DNA of 64,000 bases from Ruminococcus flavefaciens (GTDB lineage Bacteria; Bacillota; Clostridia; Oscillospirales; Ruminococcaceae), in assembly GCA_002373775.1 (NCBI GenBank), contig DFJW01000114.1:10361-74360 (forward strand), read 5' to 3'. Below the pieces are notes generated by a model that saw only the letters and a program-made list of their open reading frames with translations, ran no database searches and was not told where the DNA came from. Every line of letters begins with the position of its first letter. Position 1 is the stretch's first letter. Made by a program: the position numbers and the translations under genes. Below are positions 1 to 7,607 of the stretch, piece by piece.

Positions 1-106
1 TGATGTTTACGCCGTGCTGACCGAGAGCCGGACCAACAGGCGGAGCAGGTGTAGCCTTTCCTGCTGCGATCTGAAGCTTAATGTAGCCAACTACTTTCTG
101 TGCCAT
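1..106 (-). CDS. rplK: Ribosomal protein L11, N-terminal part (gene runs off the window)
   Basis: Only the first 35 codons are in the window, on the minus strand. They read [20 protein letters not shown] and continue with the Pro-rich [12 protein letters not shown] stretch, the diagnostic N-terminus of L11, which binds the GTPase-associated region of 23S rRNA. The start ATG is at 106-104, with a strong GGAGGT ribosome binding site at 115-120. It follows nusG after a 119-base gap. A CTGACG/CGTCAG hairpin (about 207-229) overlaps the nusG stop codon and may be a leader or processing structure for the ribosomal protein part of the operon. The order rpmG-secE-nusG-rplK is the usual bacterial one. 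Confidence 0.95.
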   Translation of the reverse strand, partial: MAQKVVGYIKLQIAAGKATPAPPVGPALGQHGVNI

Positions 107-225
107 GTATTCGCACCTCCATAAATGTGGTAAATGGCGAGGCAAGAATTATTTTACCTCTCCCACTGAAGTCCTGTAAACTGGCGGACTTCCTTTTGAC
201 CTTTGTCTGACGCTTTAGCGGAACG

Positions 226-753
226 TCAGTCCTCCACTGCAATGACCTGACTTATCGGCAGGGTAGTGGGGGTTTCACGACCGAACATTGATACGAGCAG
301 ATCAACGCTGCGGTTTTCGAGATCGATACTCTGTACGACACCGATGAAGCCGTCCATAGCCGTTCCTGAGATCTGTACCTTGTCTCCGACCTTGAAATTG
401 ACTTCAATAGTGGAAACATCAATACCGAAGAGAGATTTTACCTCTTCGTCAGAGAGCGGAGTGGGCTCTGAAGCGGGACCAACGAAGCCTGTGCAGCCTC
501 TTGTGTTCCTTACGACATACCATGAATCGTCGGTAACGATCATTTTGATGAGAACATAGCCCGGATAGGTCTTGCGCTCGATCTCTTTAGTTTTACCGTC
601 GGTGAGTTCAGTCACGCGCTCGGTAGGAACTCTGACCTCCTGGATAAGATCATGAAGCTTACGGTTTTCTACAACCTTTTCAATATTCTGGGCAACCTTA
701 TTCTCATACCCTGAATATGTGTGGATAACATACCACTTAGCCGCTTCTGACAT
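226..753 (-). CDS. nusG: Transcription termination/antitermination factor NusG
   Basis: The 175-residue product has the full NusG layout. The N-terminal NGN domain starts with the WYVIHTYSGYENKV motif that contacts RNA polymerase. The C-terminal KOW domain (about residues 120-175) has the VGDKVQISGTAMDGFIGVV signature that contacts Rho or ribosomal protein S10. It lies 27 bases downstream of secE on the minus strand and is presumably co-transcribed from the promoter at 1276-1304. Length and motifs are normal for the family. Confidence 0.97.
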   Translation of the reverse strand: MSEAAKWYVIHTYSGYENKVAQNIEKVVENRKLHDLIQEVRVPTERVTELTDGKTKEIERKTYPGYVLIKMIVTDDSWYVVRNTRGCTGFVGPASEPTPLSDEEVKSLFGIDVSTIEVNFKVGDKVQISGTAMDGFIGVVQSIDLENRSVDLLVSMFGRETPTTLPISQVIAVED

Positions 754-780
754 AATAATCCTCCTCAGATTTCCTAATGA

Positions 781-1008
781 TTACTTGTAAATGAGACCGA
801 AAAGCTCAAGGAATCCCCAGTCGAGAGCTCCCACCAGAACAGCTGATGCAGCAATGACACCTACAACTACTGATGTATTGTTCACAACTGTCTTCTTTGA
901 AGGCCATACTACCTTCCTGAATTCGATTTTTAAGTCCTTGAACCACTTGCTGATCTTGCCGGGCTGCTTCTTCTCGGACTTCTTTTCTGAAGTTGTATCC
1001 TTAGCCAT
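781..1008 (-). CDS. secE: Preprotein translocase subunit SecE
   Basis: The 75-residue protein has a charged Lys-rich N-terminus, the conserved amphipathic segment KFFKDLKIEFRKVVWPSKK-like (here KWFKDLKIEFRKVVWPSKKT) and one C-terminal membrane span of about 20 residues (VVGVIAASAVLVGALDWGFL). This is the single-span SecE of Gram-positive bacteria, the clamp subunit of SecYEG. It sits between rpmG and nusG as expected. Confidence 0.96.
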   Translation of the reverse strand: MAKDTTSEKKSEKKQPGKISKWFKDLKIEFRKVVWPSKKTVVNNTSVVVGVIAASAVLVGALDWGFLELFGLIYK

Positions 1009-1026
1009 TAAAAATACTCCTTCCGA

Positions 1027-1176
1027 TCACTTTGTTTCCTTATGAAGAGTATGCTTGCGGCAGAATTTGCAATGCTTCATCATTTCGATTCTGTCGGGGT
1101 CATTCTTCTTGTTCTTCTTGGAAACATAGTTGCGCTGCTTGCACTCAGTACAAGCTAAAGTAACCTTTACTCTCAT
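1027..1176 (-). CDS. rpmG: Ribosomal protein L33
   Basis: A 49-residue product starting [18 protein letters not shown], with two CxxC pairs (CTEC and CKFC). This is the zinc-binding form of L33. The frame stays open upstream to 1308, but ATG at 1176-1174 is the credible start because the sequence upstream is untranslated leader and an AGGAGGT-type site lies at 1182-1188. First gene of the operon rpmG-secE-nusG-rplK. Confidence 0.95.
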   Translation of the reverse strand: MRVKVTLACTECKQRNYVSKKNKKNDPDRIEMMKHCKFCRKHTLHKETK

Positions 1177-1275
1177 ATCGGCACCTCCTGAATTAGTACT
1201 TCCTCCGTTACCGGAGGTAGGTTGTTTGCCTCCCTCAGACAGGGCAAAAAAATAAACCCCTAATGAGGTACTAAC

Positions 1276-1304
1276 ATTATAACACATAAATATGCCTTTG
1301 TCAA
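1276..1304 (-). promoter_or_regulatory. Promoter of the rpmG-secE-nusG-rplK operon
   Basis: On the minus strand, a perfect TTGACA (-35, 1304-1299) is separated by exactly 17 bases from a perfect TATAAT (-10, 1281-1276). The transcript would have a leader of about 90 bases before rpmG. Both hexamers match the vegetative sigma consensus. Confidence 0.9.
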
Positions 1305-1445
1305 GCATTTTTCATAAATTTCTGCGCTGATTTCCGTGTATTATGCTGTGTGATACTGCGGTGAGTGTCAGGAAAGCTATGCTGAGCATATAATAAGCAG
1401 TACCGCATAAGGCTGTACTGCGCAGACCTGTCAGGGGTGATAGAA

Positions 1446-1661
1446 ATGACAGCCTGCATAATAGGAATGCCGTCATACACCTACGCGGTGAAAGCTGAGA
1501 AACTGCTGCGTGCAAGGGGATATCCATGCCGTGTTCAGCGCAGCGACGGAAGCAGCGAAGGATGCGGATATGAACTCCATGTCCGCGACTGTGAAAAGGC
1601 GAGATCACTGCTCGATTCATATAGAATCCCGTACCGGAAGATAAGATACGGAGGTGGATGA
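1446..1661 (+). CDS. Small DUF3343-family (putative Se/S carrier-like) protein
   Basis: A 71-residue protein starting MTACIIGMPSYTYAVKAEKL. The length, the N-terminal TYxAxKAExLL pattern and the GCGYELHV strand match the DUF3343 family, described as a putative sulfur/selenium carrier. One conserved cysteine sits in the GCGYEL motif and another near residue 28. ATG at 1446 is preferred over GTG at 1437 because AGGGG at 1433-1437 is then 8 bases upstream. Its stop is directly followed by the start of a cysteine desulfurase-like gene, which supports a job in sulfur transfer. The exact function is unknown. Confidence 0.75.
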   Translation: MTACIIGMPSYTYAVKAEKLLRARGYPCRVQRSDGSSEGCGYELHVRDCEKARSLLDSYRIPYRKIRYGGG

Positions 1662-1662
1662 T

Positions 1663-2799
1663 GTGCTGATAAACTTTGACAATGCCGCAACGACCTATCC
1701 TAAGCCTGTTGAAGTGAGACGTGCGGCAGCGGAAGCCATGATCAGATACGGCGGAAATGCCGGACGCGGAGGTCATGCCCTTGCGGAGAGAACGTCGGCT
1801 GCTTTATATTCAGCCCGTGAGACGGCTGCTGCTTTTTTCGGAGCACAGCCTGAAAACACTGTGTTCGCCCTGAACTGCACTCATGCACTGAATATGGCGA
1901 TACAGGGCGTTATGGAAGATGGAGGGCACCTGATAATCAGCAGTCTTGAACACAATTCAGCGTCTCGTCCGGCAGCGGCACTTGCGATGAAGAAAAAGAT
2001 AAGTATGTCGGTTGCTGAAGTATATCCGGAGGACAGCCGGACTGTTGAGAGTTTCAGGGCGTTGATAAGGTCGGATACAAAAGCGGTGGTATGCACACTG
2101 GCGAGCAATGTGACCGGTCAGCTGCTGCCTTACCGGGAGATAGCAGGGCTCTGCCGTGAACACGGCATCTGCTTTATTGCTGACGGTGCACAGGCATGTG
2201 GGATAATCGACGTAAAGCTGAGCGACGGCATAAACATTCTCTGCACTGCCGGGCACAAGGGGCTTTACGGCATATCAGGCACAGGACTTCTGATATCGGA
2301 CGGGAAATATCGTATACACCCGATAATACAGGGCGGCACCGGAAATCTCTCATCAAGCCTGATACAGCCGGAACTGCTTCCGGAGAGCCTTGAGAGCGGA
2401 ACAGTGAACGTAGTCGGCGCTATGACGGTAAAAGCCGGCATAGAATTCGTGGAGAGAATAGGTACTGAAAAAATATTCCGGCATGAGGAGAGGATATGCA
2501 GCAGATTCATCCGGGAGCTTTCCGGTGACAGAAGAGTGACCATATACCGCAGTCCCGATGCAAGGTATGTGCCTATCGTATCATTCGATCTGCGCGGATA
2601 CTCACCGGAAAAAACGGCGGCGATTCTTGCGGCAGAGGGATACTGTCTGCGTGCAGGGTATCACTGCTCAGCACTGGCACATTCGTATCTCGGCACAGAA
2701 AATGGTACGGTCCGCTTTTCTCCTTCAGTTTTCAGCAGGGAACAGGATGCTGCTGCACTTGCTAATATAATTAAAAAAATACCAAATCCGGAAAATTAG
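1663..2799 (+). CDS. Aminotransferase class V / cysteine desulfurase family protein
   Basis: About 378 residues, fold-type I PLP enzyme of the NifS/SufS-like family. It begins with the typical INFDNAATTYPKP strand. The PLP-binding lysine lies in TAGHKGLYGISGTGLL, and the C-terminal loop AGYHCSALAH holds a cysteine where desulfurases carry the persulfide-forming residue. It probably removes sulfur (or selenium) from cysteine (or selenocysteine). Translation most likely starts at GTG 1663, five bases after AGGTGG. An in-frame GTG at 1654 is the alternative. The gene directly follows the DUF3343 gene, so the two look translationally coupled and may form a donor-carrier pair. Confidence 0.85.
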   Translation: MLINFDNAATTYPKPVEVRRAAAEAMIRYGGNAGRGGHALAERTSAALYSARETAAAFFGAQPENTVFALNCTHALNMAIQGVMEDGGHLIISSLEHNSASRPAAALAMKKKISMSVAEVYPEDSRTVESFRALIRSDTKAVVCTLASNVTGQLLPYREIAGLCREHGICFIADGAQACGIIDVKLSDGINILCTAGHKGLYGISGTGLLISDGKYRIHPIIQGGTGNLSSSLIQPELLPESLESGTVNVVGAMTVKAGIEFVERIGTEKIFRHEERICSRFIRELSGDRRVTIYRSPDARYVPIVSFDLRGYSPEKTAAILAAEGYCLRAGYHCSALAHSYLGTENGTVRFSPSVFSREQDAAALANIIKKIPNPEN

Positions 2800-2809
2800 A
2801 AAAAAACTA

Positions 2810-2837
2810 TTGAAATTATCTGAATTTGTGGTACAAT
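2810..2837 (+). promoter_or_regulatory. Promoter upstream of cdaA
   Basis: TTGAAA (2810-2815), a 16-base spacer and TACAAT (2832-2837). It begins 10 bases after the upstream desulfurase gene ends, so cdaA-cdaR appear to be their own unit. Confidence 0.7.
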
Positions 2838-2841
2838 AATA

Positions 2842-2890
2842 ATATGAGGGACTGTGCAGTCAGCCGCTTGATATGTCAGTTCTCTCATAT
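2842..2890 (+). other. Structured 5' leader of cdaA
   Basis: The start of the predicted transcript can fold into a long imperfect stem, ATATGAGGGACTG (2842-2854) with CAGTTCTCTCATAT (2877-2890). A competing short hairpin, GACTG-TG-CAGTC, lies at 2850-2861. The two use the same left arm, so they exclude each other. No known riboswitch class was recognised. It may stabilise the mRNA or regulate it. Confidence 0.45.
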
Positions 2891-2917
2891 ACATAAGATC
2901 CGGAAAGGAGAAGGCGG

Positions 2918-3814
2918 ATGTCCATAAGAGATATTAAAGACGCTTTTCTGAGTATCCTGAGTACTCTTGAATTTATAGATATCATTGACGTAATAATACT
3001 CGCATACATTATATATATACTCCTGAAGCTTATCCGTGAAACACGCGCCGGTCAGCTTGTTAAAGGTATCCTTTTCCTTGTTGCCAGTTATTTTATAAGT
3101 GAATTCCTCGGGCTTAAAACGATCACATATATCCTCAAGCAGACACTTGACATCGGTCTGATAGCCATGATAATCCTGTTCCAGCCGGAACTCAGACGTG
3201 CCCTTGAAAAAGCAGGCAGAACGAAACTTGGTGTGCGGCTCTTCGGACTTGGAATGAGCAGTGATGAACGAACGAGAATGTGGGAGCCGGCTATCGAGGC
3301 TATATGCGATTCCTGCGTAGAGCTTTCAGCCACATGCACAGGAGCACTTATAGTCGTTGAACGTCAGGTGCGCCTTGGTGAACAGATAGAGACAGGAACG
3401 ATACTGAACGCAACGCCCAGCAAGGAGATATTCGGAAATATATTCTACCCCAAGACTCCTCTGCATGACGGCGCTGTCATAATGCGTGACGGTGAGATAC
3501 TTGCGGCTGCATGCTTCCTGCCAAAACCGCAGAAAGATGAACTCATAAACAAGAAACTGGGTTCGCGTCACAGAGCGGCTATAGGCATGAGTGAGAATTC
3601 GGATGCGGTAGTGATAGTAGTGTCTGAAGAGACTGGACAGATCTCCGTGGCGATGAACGGTGTGCTCACCCGTGATTATACGCGCGAAAAACTCAAAATT
3701 CTGCTGGAGCAGGAGTTGTTCGACGAAAACAACGAAACGATAATCACTGCCAGAAAGCTATTTCCTGCCCACAGCGACAAATCGCAAAGGTACAAGGGAG
3801 GTGAACGGAAGTGA
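2918..3814 (+). CDS. cdaA: Diadenylate cyclase CdaA
   Basis: The 298-residue membrane enzyme joins two ATP into cyclic di-AMP. Three membrane spans fill residues 10-90. A DisA_N-type catalytic domain follows, with the DGA motif at 184-186 (LHDGAVIMRDGE) and the RHR motif at 217-219 (GSRHRAAIG), both needed for catalysis. Length and layout match the CdaA/YbbP type. The gene overlaps cdaR by four bases, so the two are translationally coupled. The usual third gene, glmM, does not follow here. In Firmicutes cyclic di-AMP controls potassium and osmolyte balance and cell wall homeostasis. Confidence 0.95.
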   Translation: MSIRDIKDAFLSILSTLEFIDIIDVIILAYIIYILLKLIRETRAGQLVKGILFLVASYFISEFLGLKTITYILKQTLDIGLIAMIILFQPELRRALEKAGRTKLGVRLFGLGMSSDERTRMWEPAIEAICDSCVELSATCTGALIVVERQVRLGEQIETGTILNATPSKEIFGNIFYPKTPLHDGAVIMRDGEILAAACFLPKPQKDELINKKLGSRHRAAIGMSENSDAVVIVVSEETGQISVAMNGVLTRDYTREKLKILLEQELFDENNETIITARKLFPAHSDKSQRYKGGERK

Positions 3815-5184
3815 CATTTTTCAAGAATCTGAAGAACCAGTTCCTCCGCGGAGCAAAGGCTAATTTTTCACTTGCGATATATGCGATAATCATTGCGGTG
3901 CTTGCGTGGTTCATAATCTCAATGACGTTATATCCTTCCGTTCCTCTGACGATCAACAATGTCGGAGTCACTCTTGATATAAGCGGGACGTCTGCCGGTG
4001 AAAGCGGGCTCAGCGTTATCTCCTGCGATGTTGAATCGGTGGATATACAGATAAAGGGAAGCCGTACACAGGTGGGCAATCTGAATTCTGACAGCTTTGT
4101 AGCATACATAGACACTTCCAACATCAGCACTCCCGGTAAAAAGACGCTTGCCATAAAGATCAGGAGCAGCAGCAACGTTGCTTATGAAGTCGAGAGCATC
4201 TCACCTGCTACCGCGACAGTTGTCCTCGATAAATACGAGACACTGGAAAATGTACCGGTAACTCCGAAAATACCGAATATCACCTATGCCGCCGACAAGA
4301 CTGTTGACGAAGAGGGATTCGGCTGCGAACCCGGCACTGTCAGCATTTACGGTCCTTCCGCACAGCTTGAGAAAATAGCCAAGTGCTATGCGGTGACAGA
4401 GAAAGAAATGGTGCTTGATTCGTCATATAATCTGGTAAGTGATGAGATACAGCTCGTTGCTGAAGACGGTACTATCATTGACCAGAAACTGCTGACTATC
4501 AATCCGGGCAGTTTCCAGATCAATATACCGGTACTTACACAGAAGGAAGTAGGTCTGACGGTAAGGCTTGTAAATATGCCTCAGGGATTTGATGAGCAGT
4601 GGCTCACCGAAAAGCTGAAGCTGTCTGAGGATTCACTGACGATAGCTTCCAAGAGCGGAAATACGAGCTTGTCTGAGGTGCTTGAGATAGGAAGGATAAA
4701 GCTGAGTGATGTCGGACTGGACTTCTCCAAATCCTACAACGTTACCAGCGACCTTGAATCAGTGGATATCATCAACCGCTCAGGACCTGATACCATAACA
4801 GTAACTCTTGACAGTACAGGTCTTGCACAGAAGGAGATAACACTCAACAAGGAGAACATCCATATCAGCAACAAGCCTGCTGATGACTACGATTACAACC
4901 TTGCGACAAAGAGCCTTCCTGTAACTATAATCGGTCCTGAAGATGTGATCGAGGACATAACGGCAAACGATATATACGCCGAAGCCAATCTCCTCAACGC
5001 GGAGATACAGGGCGACGAGTTCACATATGATGTGACGCTGACATGTCCGTCATCTGACAAGGTGTGGGCAGTAAGAAAGTCTATGGTATACATCCAGAGA
5101 GTTCCAAAACCAACAGAAGCTTCGACCGAAGCTGAAACGGACGAAGATGATGAAACGACTTCCGAAACGGATGCAGAAGACTGA
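3811..5184 (+). CDS. cdaR: CdaA regulatory protein CdaR (YbbR-domain protein)
   Basis: 457 residues: a short cytosolic N-terminus, one membrane span at about 20-45 (ANFSLAIYAIIIAVLAWFII), then an extracytoplasmic region made of repeated YbbR domains of about 85 residues each. It ends in an acidic Glu/Asp/Thr-rich tail. YbbR proteins encoded next to cdaA modulate the cyclase. The start is GTG at 3811, preceded by GGAGGTG, and it overlaps the cdaA stop by four bases. Confidence 0.88.
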   Translation: MTFFKNLKNQFLRGAKANFSLAIYAIIIAVLAWFIISMTLYPSVPLTINNVGVTLDISGTSAGESGLSVISCDVESVDIQIKGSRTQVGNLNSDSFVAYIDTSNISTPGKKTLAIKIRSSSNVAYEVESISPATATVVLDKYETLENVPVTPKIPNITYAADKTVDEEGFGCEPGTVSIYGPSAQLEKIAKCYAVTEKEMVLDSSYNLVSDEIQLVAEDGTIIDQKLLTINPGSFQINIPVLTQKEVGLTVRLVNMPQGFDEQWLTEKLKLSEDSLTIASKSGNTSLSEVLEIGRIKLSDVGLDFSKSYNVTSDLESVDIINRSGPDTITVTLDSTGLAQKEITLNKENIHISNKPADDYDYNLATKSLPVTIIGPEDVIEDITANDIYAEANLLNAEIQGDEFTYDVTLTCPSSDKVWAVRKSMVYIQRVPKPTEASTEAETDEDDETTSETDAED

Positions 5185-5193
5185 TGATAAGCA

Positions 5194-5235
5194 AACGGCT
5201 ACTGCCATTTACATGGTGGCAGCCGTTGCATTTTT
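5194..5235 (+). terminator. Terminator after cdaR
   Basis: AACGGCT (5194-5200) pairs with AGCCGTT (5221-5227), with further GCCA/TGGC pairing inside, followed by GCATTTTT. Confidence 0.7.
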
Positions 5236-5373
5236 GTGCTGTATAATAATTCTTTCTTATAATACCAATTGTAATAACTGTCAAACTATATACAAATCTT
5301 ACAACAAATACTAAAGTTTTTTCCGATTTTTGCCAAATGTTCATAGATTTTTAACAAATTTACATGCTGAATA

Positions 5374-5382
5374 TGATATAAT
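5374..5382 (+). promoter_or_regulatory. Extended -10 promoter for the 5450 gene
   Basis: TG-A-TATAAT (5374-5382) is an extended -10 element about 70 bases before the start codon. No good -35 hexamer was found. The 5185-5449 stretch otherwise holds only the cdaR terminator and AT-rich sequence. Confidence 0.55.
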
Positions 5383-5449
5383 ATCTCTTGTCATAAAAAT
5401 ATACCACATATCATTATTATTTTTGTTTAATTTGAAAGGATGATCTATC

Positions 5450-7447
5450 ATGAAAAATTCACTTAAAAACAGAGTGCGTGCTTCTTTTGTGAGTGCAGTA
5501 ATGGCGGTGACCGCTGTTCCGGCATGTGTGGCAGCAATGCCGGCAGGAGCTGCTATTGAAGGCAGCCTCAGCATATCTGCAAACAAAACGGCTTCTACTG
5601 TTATGAAAGAGGATACAAAAGTAAGCGGAACTTTCCCGGCAAACGGCGCGAAGTCAATTACATTTACCATTGAGTCGGATTACGCAGGCAGTTTCTCATA
5701 CGGTCTCGGTGTATCAACAACTGCATCTCCTTACTGGACCGAGCATAACTCCAAGGGCGGCTGGGATTCCAAGGGCGACGGCTTCTCTGTTCAGCTTGTA
5801 AAGGGTACGAATACTATAACTGTTGACCTTTCCGATGTTGATATAAAGGGCGGCGGTAAATATGAATTCAGATGTTATTATTCTGCTCACTGGGATAACA
5901 GCGTCGGCGATATGGTGAACAATTCCGTAACACTTACAGATACAGAATTCGATTCCTCCGGACAGACTGATCCGGGAACGGAGAATCCCGAGTCTCACAG
6001 CAGGAAGAGCGGCGATTGGGAAGTTATCGACAACCATGACGGCACAGCAACCGTGAGAGCTACAGTCTCAAAGCAGATCGAAGGAGAGATAGATATCCCG
6101 CTCACAAGAGGCTATGACGAGGACTACTATGCTGCAAATCCTGATGAATACACAGAAGATGCGCCTATAAACAGCCATAAATTCACATACAGTGATTTCG
6201 GACTTACAAGCATGGAGGGCGTGACTATCGAGTCCCTTACTGTAACTATCGAGTCTGATTATGAAATCGACAAGTTCATGTACGGCGGCGGTATGAACGT
6301 AGTAGAGAAGTCTGCTGCTGATACAGAGTATGCCAAGAGAGGCATAGTTGAAGGCAAGGAAAGCGCCGGATACTGGTACAACGATATGGGCGCTGAGGAG
6401 ATAGAGAAGTTCGAGGACATGGGCGTAGAGTTCGGAATGGACGACATCGGCACAGGAACAACTATCGAGAACGCAGGCAAGTACATAGAGTGCTACTGGG
6501 AGCCGCCGGTAACAGCTCAGGAGAATGCAGGAACAAGACTCAATGACTCCGTATCCTTCCAGTTCTGGTATGGTACAAAGGTGGCTGACGAGTACACTGA
6601 GATCGCTGAAAAGGATCCCAGCGATGCTGTACATCTCACAGGCGCTGTACTGACATACACCAAGGAGTGCGTGATACCTTACACAAATTCCATCAAGACA
6701 GCTGTTAATAAGATAGTGGACTGCACAGGCGATGATGAAGAGAAGGCAATTAAGGTTAAATATGCTGATCTCGGGATCGAATCTGATATGGATGTCTATG
6801 CAGTAAGATTCGATGTAACTGCAAAGAGCGACATCAAGAAAATGGTATACAATGTAGGCACAAACGTTACAGAAGATGCCGGACTTGACTACTGGTTCCA
6901 GGAGGATTCCAACTATGTAGTGCTCGGAGCAGGCAAAACTGCTGAAGTTATGTGGATCGTCCCCAAGGAAGCAGCCGGAAAGATAGACACCACCAATTAT
7001 GTTGATCCTGCCGGAGAGATCTATTTCGGCTACTATTATGGCGAGTCCGATGCTATAACCATTGACAATATCGAGGTTTATTATAACGTACCTGAGACGA
7101 CTACTACAACTACCACCACAACTACCACCACAACTACAACGACCACCACAACAACGACTACAACTCCTCCCACAACTACAGCGCCGCCTACTGATCCGGA
7201 AGTTACACTCTGGGGCGATGCCAACTGCGATAAACAGGTGAATATGGCAGATGCTGTACTTATCATGCAGTCGCTCTCAAATCCTGATGTATACGGCTTG
7301 GACAAGCCGGACGGTATCTCAAGGCTCGGACAGATCAATGGTGATGTTTATGAAAATGGTGATGGACTTACAGTGAATGACGCAAGTTCGATCCAGGCAT
7401 ATAAGCTTGGACTGATAGAAACACTTCCTGAATCATATAAAGCATAA
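5450..7447 (+). CDS. Secreted non-catalytic dockerin protein with three tandem beta-sandwich (CBM-like) modules
   Basis: 665 residues. Signal peptide at 1-35 ends near AMPAGAAIEG. Three related modules follow (about 40-170, 195-400, 405-545), each ending in strands like the last one, AITIDNIEVYYNV. They resemble the two N-terminal modules of the GH5 enzyme at 56714, so they are probably carbohydrate-binding. Residues of about 550-580 are an almost pure threonine linker. The C-terminus is a dockerin with the duplicated calcium-loop/helix pattern (GDANCDKQVNMADAVLIMQ, then NGDVYENGDGLTVNDASSIQ). No catalytic domain was recognised. It probably docks on a cellulosome scaffold as a binding subunit. 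The match to one of the R. flavefaciens CBM families is possible but not shown. Confidence 0.8.
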   Translation: MKNSLKNRVRASFVSAVMAVTAVPACVAAMPAGAAIEGSLSISANKTASTVMKEDTKVSGTFPANGAKSITFTIESDYAGSFSYGLGVSTTASPYWTEHNSKGGWDSKGDGFSVQLVKGTNTITVDLSDVDIKGGGKYEFRCYYSAHWDNSVGDMVNNSVTLTDTEFDSSGQTDPGTENPESHSRKSGDWEVIDNHDGTATVRATVSKQIEGEIDIPLTRGYDEDYYAANPDEYTEDAPINSHKFTYSDFGLTSMEGVTIESLTVTIESDYEIDKFMYGGGMNVVEKSAADTEYAKRGIVEGKESAGYWYNDMGAEEIEKFEDMGVEFGMDDIGTGTTIENAGKYIECYWEPPVTAQENAGTRLNDSVSFQFWYGTKVADEYTEIAEKDPSDAVHLTGAVLTYTKECVIPYTNSIKTAVNKIVDCTGDDEEKAIKVKYADLGIESDMDVYAVRFDVTAKSDIKKMVYNVGTNVTEDAGLDYWFQEDSNYVVLGAGKTAEVMWIVPKEAAGKIDTTNYVDPAGEIYFGYYYGESDAITIDNIEVYYNVPETTTTTTTTTTTTTTTTTTTTTTTPPTTTAPPTDPEVTLWGDANCDKQVNMADAVLIMQSLSNPDVYGLDKPDGISRLGQINGDVYENGDGLTVNDASSIQAYKLGLIETLPESYKA

Positions 7448-7461
7448 ACGATGATTATTTA

Positions 7462-7489
7462 CCGCCGGTCTGACTATACAGACCGGCGG
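7462..7489 (+). terminator. Hairpin after the 5450 gene
   Basis: A perfect 11-base-pair stem, CCGCCGGTCTG/CAGACCGGCGG, with loop ACTATA. The following U-tract is weak (CGTTTA). Confidence 0.6.
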
Positions 7490-7520
7490 CGTTTATGTCT
7501 GCAAGTTTTTGGTGCGGCAC

Positions 7521-7549
7521 TTGCTATATCCAAAAAAATATGTTATAAT
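7521..7549 (+). promoter_or_regulatory. Promoter for the VanY-like gene
   Basis: TTGCTA (7521-7526), 17 bases, TATAAT (7544-7549). The same -35 and spacing occur before the lipoprotein at 18781. Confidence 0.75.
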
Positions 7550-7607
7550 AAAATGGCATTTAATAATTCATACATTATTTAATCATTATATTCAGAAGGG
7601 AAATATT

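Noticed and set aside
1177..1308. Longer N-terminus for ribosomal protein L33
   Set aside because: The extension covers the promoter and leader, and a good ribosome binding site precedes ATG 1176.
2842..2890. cdaA leader considered as a ydaO-type cyclic di-AMP riboswitch
   Set aside because: Far too short and without the conserved ydaO core.
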